Of a stretch of DNA of 64,000 bases, positions 15,927 through 26,400 are shown piece by piece. The stretch spans positions 1,805,501-1,869,500 of the forward strand of contig NZ_CP011492.1 of assembly GCF_001011035.1 (NCBI RefSeq). Reading direction: 5' to 3'. This DNA is from Streptomyces sp. CNQ-509. GTDB taxonomy: Bacteria > Actinomycetota > Actinomycetes > Streptomycetales > Streptomycetaceae. The notes under the pieces are model-generated. The model was not told the origin of the DNA and did not search any database. It saw only the letters and a program-made list of their open reading frames with translations. The position numbers were made by a program, and so were the translations under genes. Within the stretch, counting starts at the first letter, position 1. The number at the start of each line of letters is the position of its first letter.

Positions 15927-18900
15927 CAGTCGACCACCTTCCACGTGATCTCGATGCCCTTGCCGGGATGCGCCGCCGCCACCTGGTGCAGGGCCTGCTC
16001 GACCTCGGCAGCGCTGCCCTGCAGGGAACCCGTACGCGCAGTGGTGTCGACCTTGGGATGCGAGGTGTCGGTGGTGAGGGGCACCTGGTCCGGGCTGGGC
16101 GAGGCCGGAGTGTCGGCAGTGTCGGCCGGTGGTTCGGTCCGCTGCTGCTGCCGCTGGACGGCCAGAGCCTGGGTGATCGCTCGCTGGGCGCGCGGCAGAG
16201 AGTCCTGCAGCTTCCTGCTGAACTGATCCTCGCGCGCGTCCTCCTGAAGGGTGGTGAGAGCGTCCATGCCCGTGCCGAGTTCAAGCACGTCCCAGGAGGC
16301 GTTCTGCAGGGCGGGCGCCACCACGTCCGCCGTGGTGACGGATGAACCGAGCCGTTCCGGCGTCAGCTCGCCGAGGCCGAACGCGGCGAGGGCCTCGACG
16401 ACCCGCTTGGCCCCGCGTCCCTTCTCGGCGAGCAGTTCCTCAAGCAGGGCCAGCCCGCGGCGTGCGGTGTGCAGGCGGCCGTTGACGGCGGTGTCGTCAA
16501 GGCCGAGGAAGTCCGCTCGCCGCTCCAGCTCGGCCACCAGCTCGCGATTGGCCGGCAAGAGCTTGTCGACGTGGGTACGCACCAGGTCGGCGAAGGAGTT
16601 GACGATCCGCCCGCGTAGCTGCACGGGGGCCTTCTTGCCGAAGATCTTCTCGTAGCGCGCGCGGGCCGTCTCCCAGTCCGGCGCGGAGGGCAGAGGCTGG
16701 CGGCGCAACGCCCAGCCGTCCTTGATCTCGCCCAGCTTGAGGTCGGCGACGGGGGCCCCGCCGATGACCCACACCCGGTCTTCCATCTCGCCGTACGCGG
16801 CCGCGACGAGCTGCTGGACGTGGGTCGCGAGCCCCATCCGCTGCGGTTCGTCCATCCACGCGGTCAGCATGCCGTAGCCGATGTCCGCATCCGGGTCGTT
16901 CTTCGCGAGCCGGTTGAAGTGCTCACGCCAGTACGTGCCGAGGGTGAAGTAACTCTCCCCCATCGTGCCGAGCTTGAGCGGCTGCGCGACCGTCTCCATC
17001 AGCTCCCGTTCTCCGCGCGGCACTACCTCTGCCTTGCCCTCCTTCGCCCGAGCGGCCTCACTGACATAGCCCAGGACGGTGCGCGCCTGGGCGGGCGTGA
17101 CGGCCTCGGCGCCGAGGTCGGGGTGGCCCGGGTACTGCCAGGCGAGCACCCTGCCCGCGATCTCGCGGATCGCATCGCGCGGGGCGGCGCCCAGTGCGAG
17201 CGCGGGCGTCGTCACGCCCGGCTTGGTGGCGATGTGGTCCGAGAAGTCGTCGAGGACGTCCCCCTCCTGCTTCTTCGCCAGGCCGTATGCCTGCCTGAAC
17301 GCGGCGACGACCCGGTCGCGCAGGGTGTCGGCCTGCGTGGAAAGCAATCCTCGAGCCCGCACACGGTCGTCGGGGCCGAGGTGGGCGGCGAACCGGCTGT
17401 CGAAGTCACCGCCGCTGTTCAGGATCCGCTTGATGACCACGTACCGGTTGAAGTCCCCGTACATCGTCGTCGTCATATGGGTGGGCACCCAGGCGAGGGA
17501 GTGCTGGACCTCGGGGTGCCGCTCCCAGAAGCCGTTCATCCGGTTCACGTCTTCGCGCGGCCCGTACGCGCCCTCGTCCCACGGAAGATCTATGACGAGT
17601 CGCCAGGTCTCGGTGTCGGTGGGAGTGAGCGTGGAGTAGGGGGTCTCCTCCCGGTCGGCGATATTGGCGAAGACGACCTCGGTACGGCGCTTGCTGCCCC
17701 GCCAGGTGAAGTCGAGGGTGTCGTACGCGTCGAAGCCGCCCTGCCCCTTGGCCGCGGTCAGCGCGAACTCCGAGCGCAACAGTTCGACCGCGGCGTCGTG
17801 GCGGTAGCGGGGCTTGTCGAAGGCTTCGCGGCCGTTGCGGACGACGGAGTCGATGTCCACACCGGACAGTTCCAGGCGTACGGTCATCGCCACGCCGTCG
17901 CCCGCGAGTTTGATCTCGGGAATCCGGCCCGCCCACTCCTTCAGCTTGTTGATCAGGGCGGGGATCTCGCCGCCGGGAAGGAGCGCCTTGATGGTGCCGG
18001 CGTTCAGGGCCAGGAGCCGCTTGACCGTCATGTTCTGGAAGGCGGGCGCGGCGGGCGCGAGGGCGGACAGGACGAGGGTCGACATCAGCCGGTCGTCGTC
18101 GGTGAACTGCTTGAGCCGACGGGAGAGGTCACCGTCCTCGACGGCGGCGGGGTCCTGCTGGTACGTCGCGACCTGCTCCTCCGTGACCCGGTGCTGGTCG
18201 AGGAGGTAGGGGCGCATCCGGTTGCGGTACAGCCGGTCGGCCTCCTCGAAGACGGCCCGCAGCTCGTCGGTGAACGGCTTGTCGCCGCCGCCCGAGATCA
18301 GCGCGTAGATGTCGCCGAGCGGCACCAGCTCGCCCACGCGCAGCAGATTGCGGCGGTGGGCGAGGAGTTCACCCATCAGCTTGAGGCCGGTCCGGGAGCG
18401 CTGAAGGGCCGAGGACAGGTGGACGAGGGTGTCCATGAAGGCGGGCGAGAAGGGATACGTGAAGCGGAACGCGGTCTCCGTGGCACCCACGTTGTTCCCG
18501 TCGCCGCCCAGGAGTTCGTCCCAGAACTTGGCGTTCGTGGACTTCGCCTTCTTGAACGCCTCCTCGATGACCGCTGCCTTCTCGGTCGTGTCCGGTTTGA
18601 GGAGGCGCGCGTGGGCGATCTGAGGAAGGTTCCGGTCCTCCAGGCTGATGCGGTCGAACCGGCCCGAGGCGAGCTCCAGGTTGTCGACGATGGCCCGCTG
18701 GTAGCGGCCCCCGTCCTCAGCGGATCCGACCAGGTCGCGCAGGTCGCGCTGGCGCGCGATGAACGACACGACGGGGATGGCGCGGCGCTCGTCGCCGCTC
18801 TCGACCAGATTCGTGATCTTCGCGGTCTCCCGGGACACGAACTCGGACTCGGATATGCGGGAGGCGAACCACAGGATCAACTCGTCGAGGAAGAGCACGA

Positions 18901-19789
18901 TCCCGTCGTAGTTCAGACTCTTCGCGTGCTGGGCGATCACCGACAGGCCCCGGTCGAGGCTGATGAAGCCGCCGTCCTGTTCGACAGCACGCTCCTCGTA
19001 GCCGGGAAGCACCTTGGCCGTGTCCTGGGCGAGCCGGGCCCGCAGCTCGCCGGGGGTGGACGGATCGGCGGGGTTGAACTCCTGCCCGACCTCCAGCTCC
19101 TCGGCGGCCATCGCCTGGTCGAGAAGCTCAGTGGTCCAGGCGAAAGCGGCCCCGAACTCGCCCCATTCGCCGCCATCGCCGTCGGCCTCGGCCTCGGCGG
19201 ACGCGGCACCCGCCAGGAACTTGATCACGTCCTCGTCGCCGAGCCGCTCCCGCATGGACTGCAGGTCGCGGAACATGGCATCGGTCCGGTACACCCGCGG
19301 GGTCGGCGCGCCGGGCTCCAACTCCTTGATCCGCTTGACGTATCCGCCGAGGATCCGCTGTTCCATGGACTTCGCGTCCAGCATGTGCACCGGCACCATC
19401 AGGAACCGCCGGTCGCCGTCCTGCAGCCACCTGTTCTTCGCGAACACCGGGTCGAAATCGGTTCTGCCGCGAGCTGCCGGCGCCTTGTTGAGCAAGGCGT
19501 GCAGTACGGCCATGAAGTGCGACTTACCGGCACCGAACGAGGCGTGCAGATACGCGGCCTTCGAGGAGTGGCTGTCGACGGCCGCCTTGATGATGCCGAG
19601 GGCCTCGTTGAAGTGCTTCACGAGGTCGTCGGTGACGACGTACTCGGCCAGGGCCTTCGCCGCGCCGTCGGGGGTGGTGGCGTCGGCGAGCTGCAGGACG
19701 TAGTCGGAGCTGGACACCTCCGGCTTGATGTTGATCAGCTCGCGGAGGAGAGGGGTACCGGTGTTGCCGTTCGCGGGGTTCGCTGCCAT
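15926..19789 (-). CDS. pglY: BREX type 2 PglY, large P-loop ATPase (BrxC-like)
   Basis: The start ATG 19789 gives 1,287 residues (MAANPANGNTGTPLLRELIN). Walker A is FGAGKS at about 85-90, within LHASFGAGKSHF. Walker B is GIVLFLDELILW at about 296-307, followed by an arginine-rich sensor-like part (SFIARQRDLRDL). The large C-terminal part has no recognised catalytic motif and ends in a Gln-rich linker (QRQQQRTEPP) and a short alpha/beta tail. PglY is the BrxC counterpart of type 2 systems and probably drives an ATP-dependent complex with PglX and PglZ. It lies 26 bp after pglX and overlaps pglZ by one base. Confidence 0.93.
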   Translation of the reverse strand: MAANPANGNTGTPLLRELINIKPEVSSSDYVLQLADATTPDGAAKALAEYVVTDDLVKHFNEALGIIKAAVDSHSSKAAYLHASFGAGKSHFMAVLHALLNKAPAARGRTDFDPVFAKNRWLQDGDRRFLMVPVHMLDAKSMEQRILGGYVKRIKELEPGAPTPRVYRTDAMFRDLQSMRERLGDEDVIKFLAGAASAEAEADGDGGEWGEFGAAFAWTTELLDQAMAAEELEVGQEFNPADPSTPGELRARLAQDTAKVLPGYEERAVEQDGGFISLDRGLSVIAQHAKSLNYDGIVLFLDELILWFASRISESEFVSRETAKITNLVESGDERRAIPVVSFIARQRDLRDLVGSAEDGGRYQRAIVDNLELASGRFDRISLEDRNLPQIAHARLLKPDTTEKAAVIEEAFKKAKSTNAKFWDELLGGDGNNVGATETAFRFTYPFSPAFMDTLVHLSSALQRSRTGLKLMGELLAHRRNLLRVGELVPLGDIYALISGGGDKPFTDELRAVFEEADRLYRNRMRPYLLDQHRVTEEQVATYQQDPAAVEDGDLSRRLKQFTDDDRLMSTLVLSALAPAAPAFQNMTVKRLLALNAGTIKALLPGGEIPALINKLKEWAGRIPEIKLAGDGVAMTVRLELSGVDIDSVVRNGREAFDKPRYRHDAAVELLRSEFALTAAKGQGGFDAYDTLDFTWRGSKRRTEVVFANIADREETPYSTLTPTDTETWRLVIDLPWDEGAYGPREDVNRMNGFWERHPEVQHSLAWVPTHMTTTMYGDFNRYVVIKRILNSGGDFDSRFAAHLGPDDRVRARGLLSTQADTLRDRVVAAFRQAYGLAKKQEGDVLDDFSDHIATKPGVTTPALALGAAPRDAIREIAGRVLAWQYPGHPDLGAEAVTPAQARTVLGYVSEAARAKEGKAEVVPRGERELMETVAQPLKLGTMGESYFTLGTYWREHFNRLAKNDPDADIGYGMLTAWMDEPQRMGLATHVQQLVAAAYGEMEDRVWVIGGAPVADLKLGEIKDGWALRRQPLPSAPDWETARARYEKIFGKKAPVQLRGRIVNSFADLVRTHVDKLLPANRELVAELERRADFLGLDDTAVNGRLHTARRGLALLEELLAEKGRGAKRVVEALAAFGLGELTPERLGSSVTTADVVAPALQNASWDVLELGTGMDALTTLQEDAREDQFSRKLQDSLPRAQRAITQALAVQRQQQRTEPPADTADTPASPSPDQVPLTTDTSHPKVDTTARTGSLQGSAAEVEQALHQVAAAHPGKGIEITWKVVD

Positions 19790-19815
19790 GTCTGCTTCTC
19801 TGCCTCTGCCTCTGC

Positions 19816-22800
19816 TCACTTCGTCTTCTTGGCGCGTCGGCCGCGCGCCGCAGCCGCGGGCCGCCAGGCCCGGAGGTCGTCGTCGGTCAGCCCGTGCTCC
19901 CCTTGGAGGGCGAGACGGAAGTCGTGGAACGCCTGCGCCGCCGACTGACCGAAGTCGGGGAGGTACTCGCCGTGCCACTGGTCCAGCCAGAGCTGCAGTT
20001 CGAGCAGGGCGGCGAGGTACGGGGTGAGTTCGTCGGGCGTCAGCTCGTTCTCGTTGAGGTAGCCGACGATCGCCTGCGCCTGCTGGAGGTGGTCCCAGCC
20101 CGCCCAGCCGAGGAGCGCGGGGGTCTGGGTGTTGTGCGCGCCGTAGGAGATGAAGCGCTCCTTGGGGACGTCGAGCTTGCCGCGCTGAGCCCAGAAACTG
20201 GTGCGCAGGAAGTCGGCGGAGGCGTACTTGGGCGGCACGTCGGTCGCGGCCCTGATCTTCCGCTTCTCGTCCTCGGAGGTCGCGGCGTCCTCCTTGCGCT
20301 GCATCTCCCAGGTCCGCTCCCAGTCGGCGCGCTTCTTCAGGCCGGCGGGCTTGTAGCGCAGGGCGGCGGCGGCAGGGACGTGCTGGTCACCGACCAGCTC
20401 GGCGACGGTCTTCGCGAAGTCGGCGCGGGGCGCGTAGAGGTTGAGGACGGCTGCGAAGTCGTCGTCCTCCTGGAGGCGGTCGGTCAGGCGGGGCAGGGTG
20501 ATGAGGGTGGGCTGGTCGGCACCGTCGAACCACAGCTCACGCTTGGCCTCGATCCGGTCGAGCAGCCAGGCACGCAGGGCCCGCTTCTGCATGGCGTCCC
20601 AGCCGTCGGTGGCCCAGCGCCGCTTGTACTCGGGGCGCTCGACCATGCCGATGGCGGAGTTCGACTCCATCATCGCGATGCGCTGGTTGACGATCTCCTT
20701 GTACGCGGCCGGCCAGTGGTCGGGGAGTTCGGTGATGGGTGTGGAGTTGTGCCGGGTGAACCACTCGGACGATGCCTCGCCGCGCTCGATGGCTCGGGCC
20801 AGCACGATCTCGAAGGCGCGCTCACCGAGGGCGAGGGGCGGGACGTCGGCCGGGTCGGCGGGGCGGAGGTCGGTGTCGGTGAGGCCGTAGAGGGAGTAGA
20901 CCTGCCAGTCCAGCTCCTCTTGGAGGGCGATCATGCGCGCGCGGGTTGCTTCGTAGGTGGCGCGGGCTTCGCGGAGGGTGGCAGCGGTGGGGCTGCCTGC
21001 GGCGGCTACAGCGGCGGGGTGGGCGAAGGCGAGGTGACCGGCCAACGTGTCAAGGGCGGTGGCGAGTTCGGTCGGGTACGACGGGGGGAGCGGGAAGTCT
21101 TGAACGTTCGTGCCGTTGAACTGATAGAAATCCTCGAACGGGATGGTTGACTGCCGTGCGCCCCGACTATCTACCGTGCTGCCTTTGTTGTGACAGACCA
21201 TCTTGAGCCAGAACGCAGCCGTGGAACTGTTTAGCACACCTAGCAGTTGGACGTGATCTTCCTCGGTCGCTTCTTCTCGTAACTTGATGACCGGCGCGGT
21301 CTGCTTGAACACCTTGCCACCCCGGTCAAGTAGGAAATGGTTATGTGTCGCTACTTCTGCGAACGTGATGGTCCATGGATGAGCACCCGGACTTGGTGTC
21401 GTTTGGTGCCATTCATACCAGGTGCGTCCATCAGAGAAATAGGTACCTCTTGAGAACGTGGCTCGATTTCCCATGCTGGTGCGTCCAGGCCACAGCCACC
21501 GGTATTCACCGCTGTCTACCTGTAGCGGCAGCAAATGGAGGCTATCGGAATAGGGAAAGAAAGAGAACGTGTCACCGCTGTCGGACCAGTCGCGGATCTC
21601 ATCGCCCAATGCAAGATCGCGTCCGTATGAGGGGTCGCATCCTCGCCGCAGCCACGCGTCACGAGTAGTCAGCATAATGTCATCGGCGTTGGTCATGCCA
21701 AAGACACCCAACCTGGCGGCTTTTGAGCCGAGTGCAGCGCTACCGATCGCGTTCAGCTGGTCGATCATCTCTCGGCCACCCGCCGCCAACACCCAAGGAT
21801 GCGCCCCGAAGTATTTCCCCCGATCCAGATCCCCCACCGACACCCATTGACTCACCGATCCCGGCTCGTCGATCTGTTCGACGATCGCCGACCACACCAG
21901 CCCCTGCTCCGGATCCTCCGGAGCCGAAGGCTCCCCCTGCACCGACCGCACCGTGCGAATCGTGTCCCCACGCCTCTGCGTCCAGTCACGGTTGCGGCCG
22001 ACGAGGATGACCGTCGGCGTTCCGTGCCCAGGGATATACGTCCCGCTCGTGTCGATGACCTCGGTCAGTTCCACCTGGTCGCGGAAGAAGGACTCGATGA
22101 GCTTCGTCCCGAACTCCCGCTTCATGAAGGAGTTCGACGTGATCTGGCCGACCACGCCGTAGCCCTTGCCGTCAGCCCCGCCCTTCTTCGCCAGCTCGAA
22201 GAAGCGCTGAGCGAACGGCACCGACAGCGCGTACTTGCCCGAGCAGGCGTCGTATAACTCCCGGTAGTGCCTGTTAAGTTGCTTGTCCTTGACTGTGATG
22301 TACGGCGGGTTGCCCACCACCACGTCGTACCGGCCCTCGTCCAGCAGGTGCGAACGCTCCTGGATGTCCTCGGTCGCGTACTTGAACTCGGCGAGCGGGT
22401 CTGCCTCGGACGTGAACAACTGATCCGTTACCTGGCGCGGCTTGATGAGGGAGTCCCCCACCGCCAACTGCACAGGCCAGTCGTACCCCGCCGCCTCCCC
22501 TAACGTCCGCACCCCCGCCGCCGCCATCGCCGCGATAAGCAGCCGGAACCGCGCGATCGCCACCGCGAACGGGTTGATGTCCACCCCGTGCACCGACTCC
22601 AGCGCCCCGCGCACCCGCGCGTGCGGGTCCAGCTCCGGCCGCCGCTCAGCCCACTCCCGCACCAGCCGCCGGAAGGCACCCAGCACGAAGTGTCCCGACC
22701 CGCACGTCGGGTCGATCATCTTCAGGCCCTCGACGCCACCCCGCTCCCGTACTACCGGCTTCATCGTCCGGTCGAGGATGAACTCCTCCACGAACTCCGG

Positions 22801-23448
22801 GGTCTGGAGCAGCGCGTAGTTCTTGCGGGCCGCCTCGCTCAGGTCCTGGTACAGGTCGCCCAGGAACCGCGTGTCCCATCCCCGCGTACCGTCGCCGTCC
22901 TCCTCCAGCGGGTCCGTGAAGTCGTGGACCAGGACCGACGTCCCCGCCTCGTCGTCGACCGTCCGCTGCCAGAAGTCCCGCAGCGCCCCCGCCCCCTCGT
23001 GCGAGAGCGGTATCTGCCGCAGCGGATTGTGGTCCGAAAACAACAACGCCCCCGCCGGCCCCTCCGCCAGTTCCTCGAAGGCCCGCTCGAACCAGCCCCG
23101 ATACGTGGGGTCCTCCGTCTTGTCCACGTACTCGTCGTACCGCGCCTGCGCGACCTCACGCCCACCGATGTCGGGCGCGGTGATGTACGGCTCGGGCACC
23201 AGGCCGTTGTCCTCGACGAACCGTATGAAGACGGTCCCGAGCACCCATGCCACCGCCACCTGCGTGATCCGCTCATCGAGCCAGGACTGCCAGGTCGCCG
23301 CCGTACGGCCGACCTTCTTCGACGCCTCGTATTCGGCGCGGAGCCGGTCGCGTAACCCGTCCTCGCGCTTCACCTGGCCCTCAAGGTCCGTCTCCGCCGC
23401 CTTGACCTGTGCCTGCAGGTCCGACAGCAGCGCCTTGCGGTCGATCAC
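19816..23448 (-). CDS. pglX: BREX type 2 PglX, adenine-specific DNA methyltransferase
   Basis: The GTG start at 23448 overlaps the pglW stop (GTGA), giving 1,210 residues. The SAM-binding motif DPTCGSGHF is at 246-254 and the N6-adenine catalytic motif NPPY at 380-383 (VVVGNPPYITV). These follow an N-terminal helical region. About residues 520-780 (roughly 21.1-21.9 kb) form the probable target-recognition region, and its DNA is visibly less GC-rich than its surroundings. In BREX, PglX methylates host DNA so self is spared; in S. coelicolor it acts in the phage-modification step of Pgl. A run of six G at 21083-21088 is the longest homopolymer noticed. Confidence 0.94.
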   Translation of the reverse strand: MIDRKALLSDLQAQVKAAETDLEGQVKREDGLRDRLRAEYEASKKVGRTAATWQSWLDERITQVAVAWVLGTVFIRFVEDNGLVPEPYITAPDIGGREVAQARYDEYVDKTEDPTYRGWFERAFEELAEGPAGALLFSDHNPLRQIPLSHEGAGALRDFWQRTVDDEAGTSVLVHDFTDPLEEDGDGTRGWDTRFLGDLYQDLSEAARKNYALLQTPEFVEEFILDRTMKPVVRERGGVEGLKMIDPTCGSGHFVLGAFRRLVREWAERRPELDPHARVRGALESVHGVDINPFAVAIARFRLLIAAMAAAGVRTLGEAAGYDWPVQLAVGDSLIKPRQVTDQLFTSEADPLAEFKYATEDIQERSHLLDEGRYDVVVGNPPYITVKDKQLNRHYRELYDACSGKYALSVPFAQRFFELAKKGGADGKGYGVVGQITSNSFMKREFGTKLIESFFRDQVELTEVIDTSGTYIPGHGTPTVILVGRNRDWTQRRGDTIRTVRSVQGEPSAPEDPEQGLVWSAIVEQIDEPGSVSQWVSVGDLDRGKYFGAHPWVLAAGGREMIDQLNAIGSAALGSKAARLGVFGMTNADDIMLTTRDAWLRRGCDPSYGRDLALGDEIRDWSDSGDTFSFFPYSDSLHLLPLQVDSGEYRWLWPGRTSMGNRATFSRGTYFSDGRTWYEWHQTTPSPGAHPWTITFAEVATHNHFLLDRGGKVFKQTAPVIKLREEATEEDHVQLLGVLNSSTAAFWLKMVCHNKGSTVDSRGARQSTIPFEDFYQFNGTNVQDFPLPPSYPTELATALDTLAGHLAFAHPAAVAAAGSPTAATLREARATYEATRARMIALQEELDWQVYSLYGLTDTDLRPADPADVPPLALGERAFEIVLARAIERGEASSEWFTRHNSTPITELPDHWPAAYKEIVNQRIAMMESNSAIGMVERPEYKRRWATDGWDAMQKRALRAWLLDRIEAKRELWFDGADQPTLITLPRLTDRLQEDDDFAAVLNLYAPRADFAKTVAELVGDQHVPAAAALRYKPAGLKKRADWERTWEMQRKEDAATSEDEKRKIRAATDVPPKYASADFLRTSFWAQRGKLDVPKERFISYGAHNTQTPALLGWAGWDHLQQAQAIVGYLNENELTPDELTPYLAALLELQLWLDQWHGEYLPDFGQSAAQAFHDFRLALQGEHGLTDDDLRAWRPAAAARGRRAKKTK

Positions 23449-26400
23449 GCGGTGACTCCTTCGAGAACGGTCGGTTCGTGCATGCGGGTCCAGGACTTGG
23501 GAATGGGGATCCACTCCTGCTGGGCCTCGAGGTACGGAACGGGGCGTCCGGCGAGTTTCGGGACGGCGGTCTCGTCGTCCTGGGCGACAAGGACCCACAG
23601 GGGGCGGCCACCGCGCCGGGCGAGCGCGGTCAGCCGGTCGAGGACGTGCATGCCGTCGTAGCGGGCGAAGACGGCGGCGTCGGCGAGGAGGACAGGGGCA
23701 TCGCGGCCATCACCGGAAGTCGGGGCCGGGGCCGAAGCCGCCAGCTCCGCTTCCAGCACCCCCTGCACGGCCTGCCACACCGCCCCCACCAGGTTGGTGA
23801 ACCCCGTCGGACGCTGCCCGGCCGGAAGGACGTCCGCCCTCACCACGACCTCCCACGCCGGCATCGCGCGCCCGGGCGTGAGTTCGCCCCGCAGCCCCTT
23901 CAGGAACAGCTCGGTCACGGACACCGCCCGCGCGCCGTACTGGCGACGCAGTTCCCGTCCCACCGCCGGGGCGCTCCGCGCGCGCACGGTCAGCACCCGG
24001 AACCCGTCGCGCCGCGCGGCGCCCGCCAACTGCGCATCGGCCAGCGCCGCGGCCGACTCCGGGTCCAGCGGGCCGCCGGTCCCGGAACCGCTGCCGCTGA
24101 AGGCCGAGGTGTACGACAGGACCGCCTCGAATTTCCGGGGCAGGAACGCCTTCTTGTCGGCCGCGTACTTGAGGTCGAACCCCGCCTCGCGCAGCGCCTT
24201 GAGCAGTTCCTCGGGCCTGTCCTTCATCCCGGCGAGCGCCGCCAGAGCGGGGAAGCGGTCGTTGACACGTTCGAGGACCTCGCGCAGGGGCAGCCCCGGC
24301 TGCTGCTTCTCGGGCAGCCCCGGCAGGACCCGGACCAGACCCGCCTGAGTGAGTCGCAGGGCGCGGATGAGGCCCAGATCGCGCGGGTAGATCTCGAGCC
24401 GCGGCGACAGCGCGGCGTTCTGGCTCGCCTGGGCGGCGAGGGTGGCCACGCGCCGGTCGTCCCAGGAGAAGTCGCCCTCGGGCAGCCTCACCGCGCTCAA
24501 CTCGGCGAGCACCGTGCTCGAACCCGGCAGGGAGTCCCGTCCCGCGAGCCGGTCTGCGGCGTCACCGAGCCGCTTCACGTAGCTGAGCAGCGCGGGCGCG
24601 GCCGGGGTGTCGGGTCCGTCCGCTTCGTTGTCCGGGTCGACCTCCAGCGCGAGGAAGCCCGCGCGGCGTACCGGATCGGTCGCCTTGTACGGGGCGAAGT
24701 GCTGGAAAGCCCCGTCGCCCACGGACAGTTGCTGCTCGCGTTCGATCAGCGCGCGTAACACGGCGAAGGCGGCGGCCCGCCGTACCTCCGGGTCTCCCAG
24801 GGAGTAGCCGCGGGTGCCGAGCAGCCAGCCGGCCAGCGCGTCCACGGAGGCGACCCGGCCGAGCGTGCGAAGCTGCTCCAGTACCGCCGCTCGCACCTCC
24901 AGCAGGCCCTCATCCTCCGCCCACAGCTTGCGGAGCTTCTTCAACTCTCTCGAGAACGTCGACTGGTCGGCGAACCCGACGGCCTGCGCGGCATCCTTCT
25001 GCAGCGGCCACACCGGAAGGTCCGGCAGCGTGCCGTCGGCGCCGGGCGCGCGCAGCAGGTGCACGGCCACCTCGTGCAGCCGCTTCTTCCGGCCGGCAGC
25101 AGGCGGGACGATCCGGGCGAGAAGGTGGTCGATGTCCTGGACGTCGGGGCCCAGCCCGACGATGTGCTCGATTCGCGCCTCGGGCAGCGTCCTCTCCTGC
25201 GGTGACGGCGACGGCTGCGGCTCGGGCTGCGAGCCGAGGCGGGCACGCCACTCCTTCTGCCGCCGCTGGATCTCCGTCCGCGTACGGGCACCGAGCCCTG
25301 GCCGGTTGATGAACGTACGGCTGGCCCGGTCGAGGAACTCACCGACCGTGGTGAGCTTCATGTCCCGCAGAATCGAGTACGCGGACGGCGTCAGGCCCGC
25401 ACGCACCAGAGGAGTGTCACGGGTGGCGACCTCGGCAAGCTGGTTGCGCAGCTCGGCGGTGTCGGCTTCGCCCTCCGGTGCGGAGCTCTGCCCCTGCCGC
25501 CTCAGCGACTCGTGTCCGGCGCTGGCGGCCAGGCGTTGCGCGTCCAGGAACACCCGCTGCCAGGACGTGCGCATCTCCCGCAGGTCCTTGTGGCGCTGCT
25601 TCGCATCGCGGGCGAGCGCCTTGCGGAAGAACTCGGTGAGCCCGTCGCGCAGTTCGTCCTCGAAGCCCTCCGAGGCGATCGTCGGGTACGGCCACTCCTT
25701 CGGCTCCGTCATCCGCGGGGTGACGGAGCCGTCGCCCCACTGCGGCAGCTCGTTCGACGCCATCTGGTGCAGCGTCGCGGCGAGTGCGTACCGTTCCGCG
25801 GCGTCGTCGTACAGGTTCCGCATCACCGTGCCGACGAACGGGTCGAGATAGCCGGCTGTGCCCGCGCCGGTCTCGCGGGCGGAGACGGAGGCCAGCGAGA
25901 AGTCGAGGAGGAGGGCCTGCCTGGTGCCGTTCGGACGGATCCGGATCGCGATGTTGTCCGGTTTGATGTCGCGATGCCAGACGCCCTCGCCCTCCAGGTA
26001 GTAGAGGGCGTTGAACAGGTTGTCGCTGTAGCGCTCCAGCTCGTCCATGGTGAGGCGGCCCTGGCGCCCCAGGACGCGCGCCATGGTCTCGTCCCGAGCG
26101 GTGCGGTCGTCGCGCTTGTCGTCGGCCTCGGCCTTGATGTTGCCTACGTACTCGGTGGCCAGGACCGTACGCCCGCCCACGGTGAACGTCCCCGGCACGA
26201 GCAGCCGGATGATGCTCGAGTCCCGCAGTCGGTCGAGAGTCTCCGCCTCGCGCTGCAACGCCTCCGACTTGTCGTCGTCGAGCGCCACCTTCAGTACCGC
26301 GAACGCGTCACTCTTCCCCTGCCGTTCGTCCAGCACCAGGAGGGCACGCGCCGTCGAGCCGGTACCGAGGCGGCGGCGCACCCGCCAGCGCCCCTGCAGG

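Noticed and set aside
21083..21088. Phase-variable G-tract in pglX as reported for S. coelicolor Pgl
   Set aside because: The longest run seen is six G, short for slippage, and the frame is intact; noted only in the pglX entry.
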